Origin: VAZQ01 sp045811525
Lineage (GTDB): Bacteria > Pseudomonadota > Alphaproteobacteria > Rhizobiales > Xanthobacteraceae
Reading direction: 5' to 3'
NCBI GenBank assembly: GCA_045811525.1
Contig: JBJMTV010000010.1
Span: 62,001-126,000, forward strand
Length of the DNA stretch: 64,000 nucleotides
The notes under the pieces are model-generated. The model was not told the origin of the DNA. It searched no databases and saw only the letters and a program-made list of their open reading frames with translations. Both the position numbers and the translations under genes were made by a program. Position 1 is the first letter of the stretch. Each line of letters begins with the position of its first letter. This document shows, in pieces, positions 26,662 through 35,826 of this stretch.

Positions 26662-28905
26662 TTAAGCCGCCCTTTGCGTGCGTGCCTCGAGCTCAGCAAG
26701 GACGACCGCCAGCCGCTCGCGATCGAGGGGCTTCGTCAAAAATCCGTCCATGCCGGCAGCGAAGCACGCATCACGGTCCTCGGGGAAGGCGTTGGCCGTG
26801 AGCGCTACAACAGGGGTACGCTTGAACGTGTGCTCAATTTCCAGAGCACGAATACGGCGTGTCACGCTCAAGCCGTCGCTGTGCGGCATGTGCAGGTCCA
26901 TCAAGACAAGATCGAACGGCGCGCCTGCAGCTTGCGCTTCTCTCCACGCCGCGGCCCCTGCCTCCCCATTGGCGGCAACGACGGGTCGATGGCCCAGCCG
27001 CGCGAGCAGGGCCTGCGCCAAGAGCGCATTGATCTCATTGTCCTCGATCACCAGCACCGACAAGCCCGCTGCGCCTCTCGCGCCCGCCACCATTGCCGTG
27101 GATTGGACCGGGCTTTGCAAGTTGAGGACATGTTGCGTGCCGGCGCGCTCCACGCTGGTCGCCGGGTGCATGCGTTCCGCAAGTGAGGCAGTGCGCACGG
27201 GCTTCACGAGATAGCCGGTGAACCCGGCATCGCTCAGCTGCGCCACCGCCTGCCGCTCGGCGGGCGTGATCAGCAGTATGCGGCGGCTAATACCCGCACC
27301 AGCTCGCGCCAACTGTTCGCATGCCGCGGCGCCCAAGCCTCGGTCGACAATCAGGCTCTCCCAACTACGCTCCGCTAGCAGCGTGCTGGCGATTTGCGCA
27401 TCACCCGTGACACAAGCGCGGGCTCCCCAGCCGATCAAGTAGCGTGCGAGCAGCGATACCTCCGCCGCTCCTGCCGCGACGAGCAGGATATCCTGGCCGC
27501 CAAGGTGGGGCGCAGCTCGAATGGATGCATCATCGCTCGCGCGCGGCAGCGGCACCGCAAATTGGAAGGTCGCGCCCGCTCCGGGCATGCTGTCGAGGCG
27601 AATGGAGCCACCCATGCGCTCGACAATGCGTTTGGAGATTGCCAGGCCCAGTCCGGTTCCGCCGAATTGCCGCGCAGCGCTGGAATCAGCCTGCTCGAAC
27701 TCCTGGAAGATGCGCTCCTGCTGGTCCGGCATGACGCCGATGCCCGTATCGCTCACTTGAAAACGGATGTGATCGGGAACCGCGCCCCGCTCTACGATCA
27801 CTGACACCGACCCGCGCTCGGTGAACTTGACCGCGTTACCGGCAAGATTGAGCAGCACCTGCCGCAGGCGGGCCGCGTCGCCGAGCACCCGCCCTGGCAG
27901 CGTTCCCTCGACGAAGCAGCCGATCTCCAGTCCCTTACCATGCGCGCGCGGTGCAATGAGCTCGACTGTCTCTTCGACCAGGCGGATGAGGTCGAACGGG
28001 TGTGTGACGACATCGAGGTGACCGGCTTCAACCTTCGAGAAATCCAGAATCTCCTCGATCAAGGTCAGCAGTGTCTCACCCGAGCTCTTTACCGCGCGCA
28101 CGTAACTCGTCTGCTCTGGCGTCAAGGCGGTATCGAGGAGAAGATCGGACATCCCGAGAATGCCGTTGAGCGGAGTGCGAATCTCGTGCGAGATCGTCGC
28201 CAGAAAGCGCGACTTCGCATGATTTGCTGCTTCGGCCTGATTGACTGCCGCAGAGAGCGCCAGCTCCGCCGCCACCCGGTCGGTGACGTCGCGGCCGACG
28301 CTCTGGACCTGTGTCTCGGTGCCGGTGCGCACGTGCGCGTCGCGCCACGACATCCAGCGGGGTCCATCCGGAGCGGCGATCTGCTGGTCGTGCATCCGCG
28401 TGCCATCGGCCATGAGCGCAGTCTCGCCTTGTGCCAGCACCGGCAAGGTGAATGCGTCTCCCAAGAGCTCAGACTCGCTGCGACCAGCGAGTGCGCAGAA
28501 GGCGGCATTGGCATAGGTGATGCGATTGTCGCAGTCGCGGCGGACGATGGTGTCGCCTTGCGCCTCCAGCAGCGCGCGGGCGCGTTCCTGTGCTTCGCGC
28601 AGCTCCCAATTGCGATCGGCCATGTCTTCAATGGTGGAGCGCAGCGCCCGCATATCGCTCTTGAGCTTCCGGGCATGCGCAATGACGAGCCCGATGCCGC
28701 CGCAGGCTGCGCCGAAGAGCGCTGCGGCCCCGATCGCAAATGTGTGTGGGTCGTAATGGGCGCCGGGCGACATCATCGCAGCAAGGAATCCGAAAGCTGC
28801 CGCAAATGACATCGACAAGACCGCGAACCCGCGAATGACGTAGAGCGCCGCGCGCCGCCGGAGCAGGGCTCGCACATTCGCCAACGCGCCAATGATGCGC
28901 CGCAT
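26662..28905 (-). CDS. Hybrid sensor histidine kinase / response regulator
   Basis: A 747-residue membrane-linked kinase. Two N-terminal hydrophobic segments (about 22-45 and 56-78) are followed by a short coiled coil and a PAS domain (about 112-218). Then come HisKA with His240 in SHEIRTPLNG and HATPase_c with Asn357 in LAGNAVKFT, DTGIG and GGTGLGLAI. The region 470-580 is a degenerate receiver lacking the acidic pocket, and 615-735 is an intact receiver (Asp670 in LMDLHMP, Lys725 in TKPLD). No cognate regulator gene is adjacent. The signal it senses is unknown. Convergent with coaA. Confidence 0.93.
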   Translation of the reverse strand: MRRIIGALANVRALLRRRAALYVIRGFAVLSMSFAAAFGFLAAMMSPGAHYDPHTFAIGAAALFGAACGGIGLVIAHARKLKSDMRALRSTIEDMADRNWELREAQERARALLEAQGDTIVRRDCDNRITYANAAFCALAGRSESELLGDAFTLPVLAQGETALMADGTRMHDQQIAAPDGPRWMSWRDAHVRTGTETQVQSVGRDVTDRVAAELALSAAVNQAEAANHAKSRFLATISHEIRTPLNGILGMSDLLLDTALTPEQTSYVRAVKSSGETLLTLIEEILDFSKVEAGHLDVVTHPFDLIRLVEETVELIAPRAHGKGLEIGCFVEGTLPGRVLGDAARLRQVLLNLAGNAVKFTERGSVSVIVERGAVPDHIRFQVSDTGIGVMPDQQERIFQEFEQADSSAARQFGGTGLGLAISKRIVERMGGSIRLDSMPGAGATFQFAVPLPRASDDASIRAAPHLGGQDILLVAAGAAEVSLLARYLIGWGARACVTGDAQIASTLLAERSWESLIVDRGLGAAACEQLARAGAGISRRILLITPAERQAVAQLSDAGFTGYLVKPVRTASLAERMHPATSVERAGTQHVLNLQSPVQSTAMVAGARGAAGLSVLVIEDNEINALLAQALLARLGHRPVVAANGEAGAAAWREAQAAGAPFDLVLMDLHMPHSDGLSVTRRIRALEIEHTFKRTPVVALTANAFPEDRDACFAAGMDGFLTKPLDRERLAVVLAELEARTQRAA

Positions 28906-29206
28906 TCTCTGTTCCTGCCGCTCGTTTGGTCAGCGCGGCATCTTGCGCGTTCAGTCTTTGCAATTGCGTTGTCGCGGCGCGAGCTGGATGCGGTGGGATG
29001 GCGTAAAGGTTGCCGAACAGTGAATGGTGGGAGACAAAAGCCGGTGTGCTCTTATCCACGAGGGAACCGGATCGCCGCTTGACGCAAGGGCGGCTTGTCA
29101 TTTGATTGGGTGGGAGGACGGCCCGAGCTACCGAACGCCAAAGGGCGCAGTCAGGAGTGTCACCGCGGCGCAGCCGCCGCAATCCGGGACTTCAGTGAGG
29201 AAGCTT
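28906..29206. other. Intergenic region between hybrid kinase and small-protein gene
   Basis: A 301-bp divergent promoter region with no convincing gene. The only notable short site is TTATCCACG at 29052-29060, one base from the E. coli DnaA box. A GTGAGGAAG ribosome-binding site stands just before the small gene at 29207. Nothing else is recognised. Confidence 0.4.
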
Positions 29207-29449
29207 ATGTCGGACGATGATCTCAAAGCAGAGCTAGAGCGACTGCGCAACGAGAACGCCGCGCTCAAACAAAAGCCGCGCGGCGCGACGCGCATGAAGG
29301 TGAGCGAGAAGGGTGCGCTCTCGGTCTATGGCATGGGTCGTTTCCCCGTCACGTTGTACAAGGAGCAATGGCTGCGGCTCCTGGACATGGCTGACGAGAT
29401 TCGCGCGTTCATCAACGCGAACGACGCGCAGCTCAAGGCCAAGGAGTGA
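29207..29449 (+). CDS. Conserved small protein of unknown function (80 aa)
   Basis: The ATG at 29207 has GTGAGGAAG upstream. Residues 1-20 form a short coiled coil (LKAELERLRNENAALKQK). The rest holds a compact block, KVSEKGALSVYGMGRFPVTL followed by YKEQWLRLLDMADEIRAFI. From memory, near-identical small proteins occur widely in Bradyrhizobium relatives, but no function is known to me. The pattern suggests a dimeric cytoplasmic protein. It is followed by the GST gene after 58 bp. Confidence 0.75.
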   Translation: MSDDDLKAELERLRNENAALKQKPRGATRMKVSEKGALSVYGMGRFPVTLYKEQWLRLLDMADEIRAFINANDAQLKAKE

Positions 29450-29507
29450 TGATCGCGTCTGCCCTGCTGCGGCCTATCTGCCGGTGAAATTGAGCGAGGA
29501 ATGAGAG

Positions 29508-30128
29508 ATGATCGATTTATATACCTGGAATACCGACAACGGCTTGAAACCGCGCATGATGCTCGAGGAGACCGGCCTCGCTTACCGCATCATCCCGATC
29601 AACCTGCGCGAGAAGGCGCAGATGAAGGACGACTTCCTCAAGATCAGTCCCGGGCACAAGATCCCGGCCATTGTCGATCATGATGGACCGGGCGGGGCAA
29701 TGGTGACGCTCTGCGAGTCCGGTGCGATCCTGAAATATCTCGCGGAGAAGTCTGGACAGCTTTATCCGACCGATGCGCTTGCCCGCGTCAAAGTCGATCA
29801 ATGGCTGTTCTATGGGTCGGCGACCTTCACCACGCTCGCACAACAGTTCGGCTTCTGGACGATCCGCTCGCCCAACAAGGTGCCTCCCGCGCAGCAGCAC
29901 TATGATGTCACCCTGCGCGACATGCTGGGCACGCTCGACCGGCATCTCGCCGGGAATGAGTTTCTCGCTGGGGGCTATTCCATCGCTGACATGTCGGTCT
30001 ATTCCGACGTGCACCTGCACGGTGTGGAGGACATCGGGCTCGGCGACTATCCGCACCTCAAGCGGTGGCATGATGCAATTGCCGCGCGCCCGCCGGTGCA
30101 GCGAGCCTGGGGCGCATTCCCGGCCTGA
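29508..30128 (+). CDS. Glutathione S-transferase family protein
   Basis: A 206-residue GST. The N-terminal thioredoxin-like domain has MIDLYTWNTDNGLKPRMML, the cis-Pro of HKIPAIVD and the glutathione-contact segment CESGAILKYLAEK. The C-terminal helical domain has the N-capping motif YSIADMSVY. It most resembles the YfcG/YghU (nu-class) group. The substrate is unknown. The start at 29508 is preceded by GCGAGGA. Confidence 0.92.
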   Translation: MIDLYTWNTDNGLKPRMMLEETGLAYRIIPINLREKAQMKDDFLKISPGHKIPAIVDHDGPGGAMVTLCESGAILKYLAEKSGQLYPTDALARVKVDQWLFYGSATFTTLAQQFGFWTIRSPNKVPPAQQHYDVTLRDMLGTLDRHLAGNEFLAGGYSIADMSVYSDVHLHGVEDIGLGDYPHLKRWHDAIAARPPVQRAWGAFPA

Positions 30129-30149
30129 ATCAGCGCGGCGCCGGCGCCA

Positions 30150-31688
30150 CTATGCCGCGCGCCGGAGCTCGTCAGTGAGCGCGCGGTAGGACAGCGCCTC
30201 GGCGATATGCATGCGGCCCACGCGCTCGACCGCATCGATATCAGCAAGCGTGCGCGCGACCTTCAGGATGCGATGATAGCCGCGCGCGGAGAGGCGCAGC
30301 GCGTCAGCGGCGTCGCGCAGCAGCGTGAGCCCGCCGGCATCCGGACGCGCCACCTCCTCGAGCACCGGCCCTTGCACAGCGGCATTGCTGCGGACCTGCG
30401 GCAAGCCGATGGCGCCATACCGGTCGACCTGGATGGCCCGGGCGCGGGCGACGCGTGCGGCGACCTCGCGACTTCCTTCTGCCGGTGGTGGGAGGATCAG
30501 GTCAGCCGCGCTCACCGCCGGGACCTCGATCATGAGGTCGATGCGGTCGAGCAGCGGGCCAGAAAGGCGGCCTTGATAATCGGCGGCGCAGCGGACATTG
30601 GCGCCGCGCTTGCAGACGTGACGCGGGTCGCTCGCCTGGCCGCAACGGCACGGGTTCATGGCGGCAACGAGCATGAAGCGGGCCGGATAGCTGACGCGGT
30701 GATTGGCCCGGGCAATGGCGACCTCGCCGGTTTCCAGCGGCTGGCGCAAAGCGTCGAGCACATGCGGCTGGAATTCCGGCAGCTCGTCGAGAAAGAGTAC
30801 GCCGTGGTGCGCCAGCGAAATCTCGCCTGGACGCCCACGTGCGCCGCCGCCCACCAGCGCTGCCATGGTGGCGGAGTGATGCGGCGCGCGAAATGGCCGT
30901 ACGTCCGTGAGCGCGCCGCCCTCGATCTCGCCGGCGACCGAAGCAATCATCGAGACCTCGAGCAGCTCCGCAGGCGAGAGCGGGGGCAGGATGGTCGGAA
31001 TGCGGGCGGCGAGCATCGACTTGCCCGCCCCCGGAGGGCCAACGAGCAGCAGATTGTGGCCCCCTGCGGCCGCTATCTCGAGTGCGCGCTTGGCGCTTTC
31101 CTGGCCCTTGATGTCGCGCAGATCCACGGCCGCCGGCGTCGCCTCGCGCACCTTTGGCAGGGGTCGCGAGAGGAGCTGGGTGCCACGGAAATGGTTGGCG
31201 AGCTGGATCAGCGAGCCGGCCGCGATGATCTCCATATCCGGGCTGGCCCAGGCCGCCTCGGGGCCACACGCGGCGGGGCAGATCAGTCCGGCGGCGCGGG
31301 AATTCGCGGCGATAGCGGCAGGTAGCACGCCAGCGACGGCTGCAATCGAGCCATCGAGGCCGAGCTCGCCTAGAACCGTGAAGCCGTTCAGCGCATCGGC
31401 GGGAATGGCGCCAATCGCTGCCATGAGGCCGAGAGCGATCGGCAGGTCATAGTGACTGCCTTCCTTGGGAACGTCGGCGGGTGCCATGTTCACGGTGATG
31501 CGGCGTGCCGGCAACGCGAGCCCGGAGGCGACCAGCGCCGAGCGCACCCGTTCCCGCGCCTCGGACACCGCCTTGTCGGGAAGTCCCACCACGTTGAACG
31601 CCGGCAGGCCGGGTGCGACCTGCACCTGCACGTCGACGGCGCACGCGTCGATACCCTCAAATGCGACTGTTGCGACCCGCTGGACCAT
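30150..31688 (-). CDS. YifB family magnesium-chelatase-like AAA ATPase (ComM type)
   Basis: A 512-residue AAA+ protein. The N-terminal ChlI-like domain (FNVVGLPDKAVSEARERV, MAPADVPKEGSHYDLPIALG) is followed by Walker A GPPGAGKS at 217-224, HHGVLFLDELPEF (Walker B) and the zinc-type segment AMNPCRCG. In Haemophilus and Vibrio, ComM is a helicase that aids branch migration in transformation. It is not a true magnesium chelatase subunit. Convergent with the GST gene. Confidence 0.94.
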   Translation of the reverse strand: MVQRVATVAFEGIDACAVDVQVQVAPGLPAFNVVGLPDKAVSEARERVRSALVASGLALPARRITVNMAPADVPKEGSHYDLPIALGLMAAIGAIPADALNGFTVLGELGLDGSIAAVAGVLPAAIAANSRAAGLICPAACGPEAAWASPDMEIIAAGSLIQLANHFRGTQLLSRPLPKVREATPAAVDLRDIKGQESAKRALEIAAAGGHNLLLVGPPGAGKSMLAARIPTILPPLSPAELLEVSMIASVAGEIEGGALTDVRPFRAPHHSATMAALVGGGARGRPGEISLAHHGVLFLDELPEFQPHVLDALRQPLETGEVAIARANHRVSYPARFMLVAAMNPCRCGQASDPRHVCKRGANVRCAADYQGRLSGPLLDRIDLMIEVPAVSAADLILPPPAEGSREVAARVARARAIQVDRYGAIGLPQVRSNAAVQGPVLEEVARPDAGGLTLLRDAADALRLSARGYHRILKVARTLADIDAVERVGRMHIAEALSYRALTDELRRAA

Positions 31689-31869
31689 GCTGCGCCCCGC
31701 TCGAGCGAACCCTAGCCCAGAGCAATAGGGGTCCGCAAGAACAATACGAGAACATAGGGCGGAGTACTAGCGGCAGGAGACTGCAGACCGGCGCACCCCT
31801 GCGGGCGAACCGGCGTTCATTTGGCGAGCAGGCGAAGGCGGCGCGTCGAACGAGATGTCGGCCGTTGCG

Positions 31870-32097
31870 CTATTGCGCGCCCCATTCAAAGTTCAGCAGG
31901 CTCTCGGTGCGCGCGTTGAAATGATGGCCATTCGGACACGTCATGTCCACGTCGCTCGCGTCGAGCCCATGCGCCGCTGCACCGCGGGTCGGATCGTGCG
32001 TGTGCGCGGTCATTTCTCCACAGGTCGGGCATTTGGCGCCCCAGTACCTCTCTCCGTGCCTTACCTCGACCACCGTCACGCGCGTAACCTTTGCCAT
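31870..32097 (-). CDS. Small zinc-ribbon-like protein (75 aa)
   Basis: The ATG at 32097 has an excellent AAGGAG ribosome-binding site nine bases upstream; the open frame extends further but has no plausible start or homology there. Cys23 and Cys26 (KCPTCGEM) plus Cys54 and His58 (CPNGHHF) form a likely zinc site. The protein is short, hydrophilic and probably cytoplasmic. I do not recognise a named family. It lies between the YifB-type gene and a divergent cytochrome gene. Confidence 0.75.
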   Translation of the reverse strand: MAKVTRVTVVEVRHGERYWGAKCPTCGEMTAHTHDPTRGAAAHGLDASDVDMTCPNGHHFNARTESLLNFEWGAQ

Positions 32098-32325
32098 GGA
32101 CCAGTCTCCTTGTTGCGCCGATCGCTTACTCGCCTGCGGGTTCAGACGCTTGGCTGCAGATAGATCGTGCTGCGAGCGCCGGTTGCAGGCGATGTATTCA
32201 CCAGAGCTTAGCGTATCATCTGAATAGTTCGAAGGGCCCTCAATCGAGCGGGCCGCGGCGAACCAAAGCCGAAGTACGCGAATACACGCGTCGAGGCGCG
32301 GGACGCTGGCGCAGGGACCGACACG

Positions 32326-33336
32326 ATGGAAAGCCAATCGAAAATTCGCCGCGGACGGCGCGGAGCGATCGCCTGCGGGACGGCCGCCATGCTGGCATTC
32401 CTCCTGCATTCCGCATCAATGGCACGAAGTTTGCCGGGACCGGTGTGGACGGTCCCGGACGTTGAGGCTCTTCCCGACGATGCGACCGGTCGGCTGATTC
32501 GGCGCGGCCGCGATCTCGTCACTGCCACCTATGCCCATGTTGGCCCCAACGTGGCTGATCCCACGCAACGCTTCGCCGGCAACAATCTGGCTTGCGCCAA
32601 TTGCCACCTCGAGGCCGGGACCAAGAAGTTTGGCCTGCCCTTGTTCGGGATCTTCTCCGATTACCCACGCTATAGCTCGCGCTCGGGCACCGAGCTGACG
32701 CTCGAGGAGCGGCTCAACGCCTGCATGACGCGCAGCATGAACGGGCGCGCCCTGCCGGAGGAGGCGCCGGCAATGCAGGCGCTCGTCGCCTATGTGCGTT
32801 TTCTCTCGACCGGCGTGGCGCCTGGGCAGCAGCTCGCAGGCAAGGGTGCGGGCAAGATGGAAGAGCTCGACCGTGCGGCAGACCCGACGCGTGGGCGCGC
32901 CATCTACGAAACAAGCTGCGCGTTGTGTCACGGCGCGGATGGGTCAGGGGTACGGCGCAGCCTGCCGACGACCGACCTCGGCTACCTCATGCCGCCGCTC
33001 TGGGGCAATGACAGCTTCAACGATGGAGCCGGAATGGCGCGCCTGATCACCGCGGCGCACTTCCTGCATTTCAACATGCCGCACGGCGTCGACTACACGC
33101 ATCCGCTGCTGGCGCCGGACGATGCGTGGGACGTTGCCGCCTACGTGATCTCGCAGCCGCGCCCGCACAAGGCCGGCCTCGAGCGCGATTTTCCCGAGCT
33201 TGTGGAGAAGCCGGTCGACACACCGTACGGGCCTTATGCCGACAGCTTCTCCGAGCAGCAGCACAAATACGGTCCGTTCGCACCCATCCGCCGCGCCCTC
33301 GCGAAGCTCAAGGCGGAGAAGGTCGAGGGGCGCTGA
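32326..33336 (+). CDS. Diheme c-type cytochrome, TsdA-like thiosulfate dehydrogenase family
   Basis: A 336-residue exported protein with an N-terminal signal (basic SKIRRGRRG, then a hydrophobic stretch to about residue 33). Heme 1 site CANCH is at 90-94 and heme 2 site CALCH at 198-202. NACMTRSMNG (Cys133) matches the unusual cysteine heme ligand of TsdA, and MPPLWG and FNMPHG offer methionine ligands for heme 2. TsdA oxidises thiosulfate to tetrathionate or reduces tetrathionate. No sox genes are nearby. Convergent with gshB after 12 bp. Confidence 0.85.
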   Translation: MESQSKIRRGRRGAIACGTAAMLAFLLHSASMARSLPGPVWTVPDVEALPDDATGRLIRRGRDLVTATYAHVGPNVADPTQRFAGNNLACANCHLEAGTKKFGLPLFGIFSDYPRYSSRSGTELTLEERLNACMTRSMNGRALPEEAPAMQALVAYVRFLSTGVAPGQQLAGKGAGKMEELDRAADPTRGRAIYETSCALCHGADGSGVRRSLPTTDLGYLMPPLWGNDSFNDGAGMARLITAAHFLHFNMPHGVDYTHPLLAPDDAWDVAAYVISQPRPHKAGLERDFPELVEKPVDTPYGPYADSFSEQQHKYGPFAPIRRALAKLKAEKVEGR

Positions 33337-33348
33337 AGCGGCTTTTGG

Positions 33349-34290
33349 CTAGCGGCGCCGCATCTCGATCTTGTCCCAGACCATGGCGGCAACATCCGGT
33401 CCGCCGAGGCTCCGCACCGCGCGAATGCCGGTCGGGGAGGTGACGTTGATCTCGGTCAGATAGCCGTCGATCACGTCGATGCCGACGAAGAGGAGGCCGC
33501 GCTCGCGCAGCGGCTTGCCGATCCGGGCGCAGACCTCGCGCTCACGTGGTGTGAGATCGGTCTCGCGCGGCGTGCCGCCACGCACCATGTTCGAACGCAG
33601 ATCATCCGCTGCCGGGACCCGGTTCACCGCGCCGGCAAACTCGCCGTCGACCAGGATGATGCGCTTGTCGCCGTGCTTTACGGCTGGGAGGAATTTCTGC
33701 ACCACCCATTGCTCGCGGAAGGTGACGGCGAACAGGTCATAGAGCGATCCGAAATTGAGATCCTCCGGCACCAGCCGGAATACCGCCTCACCTCCCTTCC
33801 CGTAGAGCGGCTTCATCACGATGTCGCCGTGCTCCGCGCGAAACGCCTTGATCTCGGCGAGGTCGCGCGTGATTAGCGTCGGCGGCATCAAGTCCGGAAA
33901 TTCCATGACGAACATTTTTTCCGGCACGTTGCGAACCTCGCGCGGATCGTTCACCACCAGCGTCTGCGGATGCACGCGCTCGAGCAAATGCGTGCTGGTG
34001 ATGTAGGCGAGGTCAAATGGCGGATCCTGGCGCAGCAGCACGACATCGAACTCAGTGAGCCTGGCGCGGCGTGCCTCACCCAGCGTGAAATGATCGCCGA
34101 CCTCATCGCGCACCTGCAGCGACTGCACGCGCGCAAACACCGCAGCCTCGCGCAAGGCCAGCCGATCGGGAGTGTAGTAGGCGAGCGCGTGACCGCGCCG
34201 CTGCGCTTCAAGCAGCAGCGCGAAAGTCGAATCGCCGCGGATGTTGATCCGCTCAATGGGATCCATCTGCACGGCAACTTTGAGCGTCAT
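33349..34290 (-). CDS. gshB: Glutathione synthetase GshB
   Basis: ATP-grasp enzyme that adds glycine to gamma-glutamylcysteine. The 313-residue product has VAVQMDPIERINIRGDSTF at the N-terminus and the ATP-grasp segments VMKPLYGKGGEAVFR and LFVGIDVIDGYLTEINVTSP. The start at 34290 is an ATG. It lies in its common neighbourhood with rsmI, yraN and the LppC-type lipoprotein. Confidence 0.97.
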   Translation of the reverse strand: MTLKVAVQMDPIERINIRGDSTFALLLEAQRRGHALAYYTPDRLALREAAVFARVQSLQVRDEVGDHFTLGEARRARLTEFDVVLLRQDPPFDLAYITSTHLLERVHPQTLVVNDPREVRNVPEKMFVMEFPDLMPPTLITRDLAEIKAFRAEHGDIVMKPLYGKGGEAVFRLVPEDLNFGSLYDLFAVTFREQWVVQKFLPAVKHGDKRIILVDGEFAGAVNRVPAADDLRSNMVRGGTPRETDLTPREREVCARIGKPLRERGLLFVGIDVIDGYLTEINVTSPTGIRAVRSLGGPDVAAMVWDKIEMRRR

Positions 34291-34383
34291 ATGGCACCCG
34301 AGAAAATGCCCGGAAGCTCTACGTGATCTTGGCGCGGCTTGCCACCCGTGACCTGTGGCCCAGGCACCTGAGCGAGCGCGAGC

Positions 34384-34788
34384 CTAGCCACTCGCGTCAA
34401 AAGCCGCAGTGATGTGGCGCGGCACGCGTCCCGGTGCCACCAGCATGACGTCGAGGCGCATGTCCTGAATGCGCGGATCCGGATTCCTCGCAAGCCACGC
34501 TTCCGCAGCGGCAATGATGCGTGCACGCTGACGTTCAGTCACCGACCAGGCGGCGTCATCGAGGGTGTCGCGCGCCTTCACCTCGACGAAAATCAAAAGG
34601 CCGCGCCGGCGGGCGATGATGTCGATCTCGCCCACGGGGCTTTTCCAGCGCCGTGCCAGGATGCGAAACCCTTTGGCGACCAGCAGCAAGGCGGCCCGGC
34701 TCTCAGCCGAGATCCCGGTGCGGAAGGCGACTTGCCGGTCTGCGCGCGTTGCAGGCGTAGCTGTCGGGCGGCGCCCTTCGTCAATCAT
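34384..34788 (-). CDS. yraN: UPF0102 family protein YraN
   Basis: A 134-residue protein of the UPF0102 family, which has a restriction-endonuclease-like fold. It has AALLLVAKGFRILARRWKS and the nuclease-like GEIDIIARRRGLLIFVEVKA motif (E-x-D and E-V-K). The ATG at 34788 overlaps the rsmI stop by 8 bp, implying coupled translation; a longer frame from 34836 is unlikely. The role is unproven. Confidence 0.92.
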   Translation of the reverse strand: MIDEGRRPTATPATRADRQVAFRTGISAESRAALLLVAKGFRILARRWKSPVGEIDIIARRRGLLIFVEVKARDTLDDAAWSVTERQRARIIAAAEAWLARNPDPRIQDMRLDVMLVAPGRVPRHITAAFDASG

Positions 34789-35722
34789 CGGCGCTCTTTC
34801 CCTCCACCAGGGCGAGCGCCCGCTCGTAGACGGCACGCCGCGGCGCTCCGCTCACCGCCGCCACCTCCGCGACCGCCTCTTTCACGGAGAGGCGCTGCAA
34901 TGCGCTCCGCAACAGTGTCTCGAGATCGGCCGCGCCTATCGGCTCTTCATCGGGAGGAGGCGCGATGACGATAACGATCTCTCCGCGCGGCTCCTGACCG
35001 GCATAGTCATTTGCCAGGGAAACGAGGTCACCCCGGCGCACCTCCTCGTGCAGCTTCGTGAGCTCGCGGCACACTGCGGTGGTGCGCGGTCCAAGCGTGG
35101 CGGCAAGGTCACCGAGCGCGGCCGCGAGGCGGGGACCGGTCTCGAACAGGACAAGCGTTGCGGGAATTCGTTTGAGCTCCTCGATGCGCCGCTGCCGCTG
35201 GCCTTCCTTGGCCGGCAAGAAACCTTCGAATAGGAAACGGTCGGTCGGCAGTCCCGCAAGCGTGAGGGCGGCGAGCACGGCCGAGGCGCCTGGCACGGCC
35301 GTCACGCTATGGCCCGCCGCATAGGCGGCCTCCACCAGCTTGTAGCCGGGGTCGGAGATCAGCGGGGTGCCGGCATCGCTGACCAAAGCCAGTGCCGCGC
35401 CATCACCCAGCCGGGCCAACAGTTTCGGCCGCGCGACGCCGGCATTGTGGTCGTGATAGGCGGTGAGCTCAGTCGTGATGCCGTAATGCAGGAGGAGGAC
35501 GCGTGTGACGCGGGTGTCCTCGCAAGCAATGAGGTCCGCGGCCGCCAGCACCTCCAGCGCCCGCACCGTGATGTCGCGCAAATTGCCGATCGGGGTGGCC
35601 ACCAGATGCAGCCCGGGCGCGAGAGGGGGGGCAAGGACGGCTTGGCCCTGGAGCAGATAGCGCCGGCCTTCCCCTATCGGGCGGGGCACCTTTGCCGAAT
35701 GGTCTTGCACGCTCCTCCTCAT
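34781..35722 (-). CDS. rsmI: 16S rRNA 2'-O-ribose C1402 methyltransferase RsmI
   Basis: Tetrapyrrole-methylase-fold enzyme that methylates C1402 of 16S rRNA. The start at 35722 gives 313 residues; a GTG at 35758 is an alternative. Motifs are LHLVATPIGNLRDITVRAL, CEDTRVTRVLL, ALVSDAGTPLISDPG and VPGASAVLAALTLAGLPT. It overlaps yraN downstream and diverges from the LppC-type gene. Confidence 0.96.
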   Translation of the reverse strand: MRRSVQDHSAKVPRPIGEGRRYLLQGQAVLAPPLAPGLHLVATPIGNLRDITVRALEVLAAADLIACEDTRVTRVLLLHYGITTELTAYHDHNAGVARPKLLARLGDGAALALVSDAGTPLISDPGYKLVEAAYAAGHSVTAVPGASAVLAALTLAGLPTDRFLFEGFLPAKEGQRQRRIEELKRIPATLVLFETGPRLAAALGDLAATLGPRTTAVCRELTKLHEEVRRGDLVSLANDYAGQEPRGEIVIVIAPPPDEEPIGAADLETLLRSALQRLSVKEAVAEVAAVSGAPRRAVYERALALVEGKSADD

Positions 35723-35826
35723 CCCCACTACTCTACCGGGCGGGGCCGTGGGGGTCACGGCGGGAGAACCCGTATCCTGTTCATTGGCTGATAGTTTTCG
35801 AGTCTATGCCCGCCGGGGGGTGGGGG

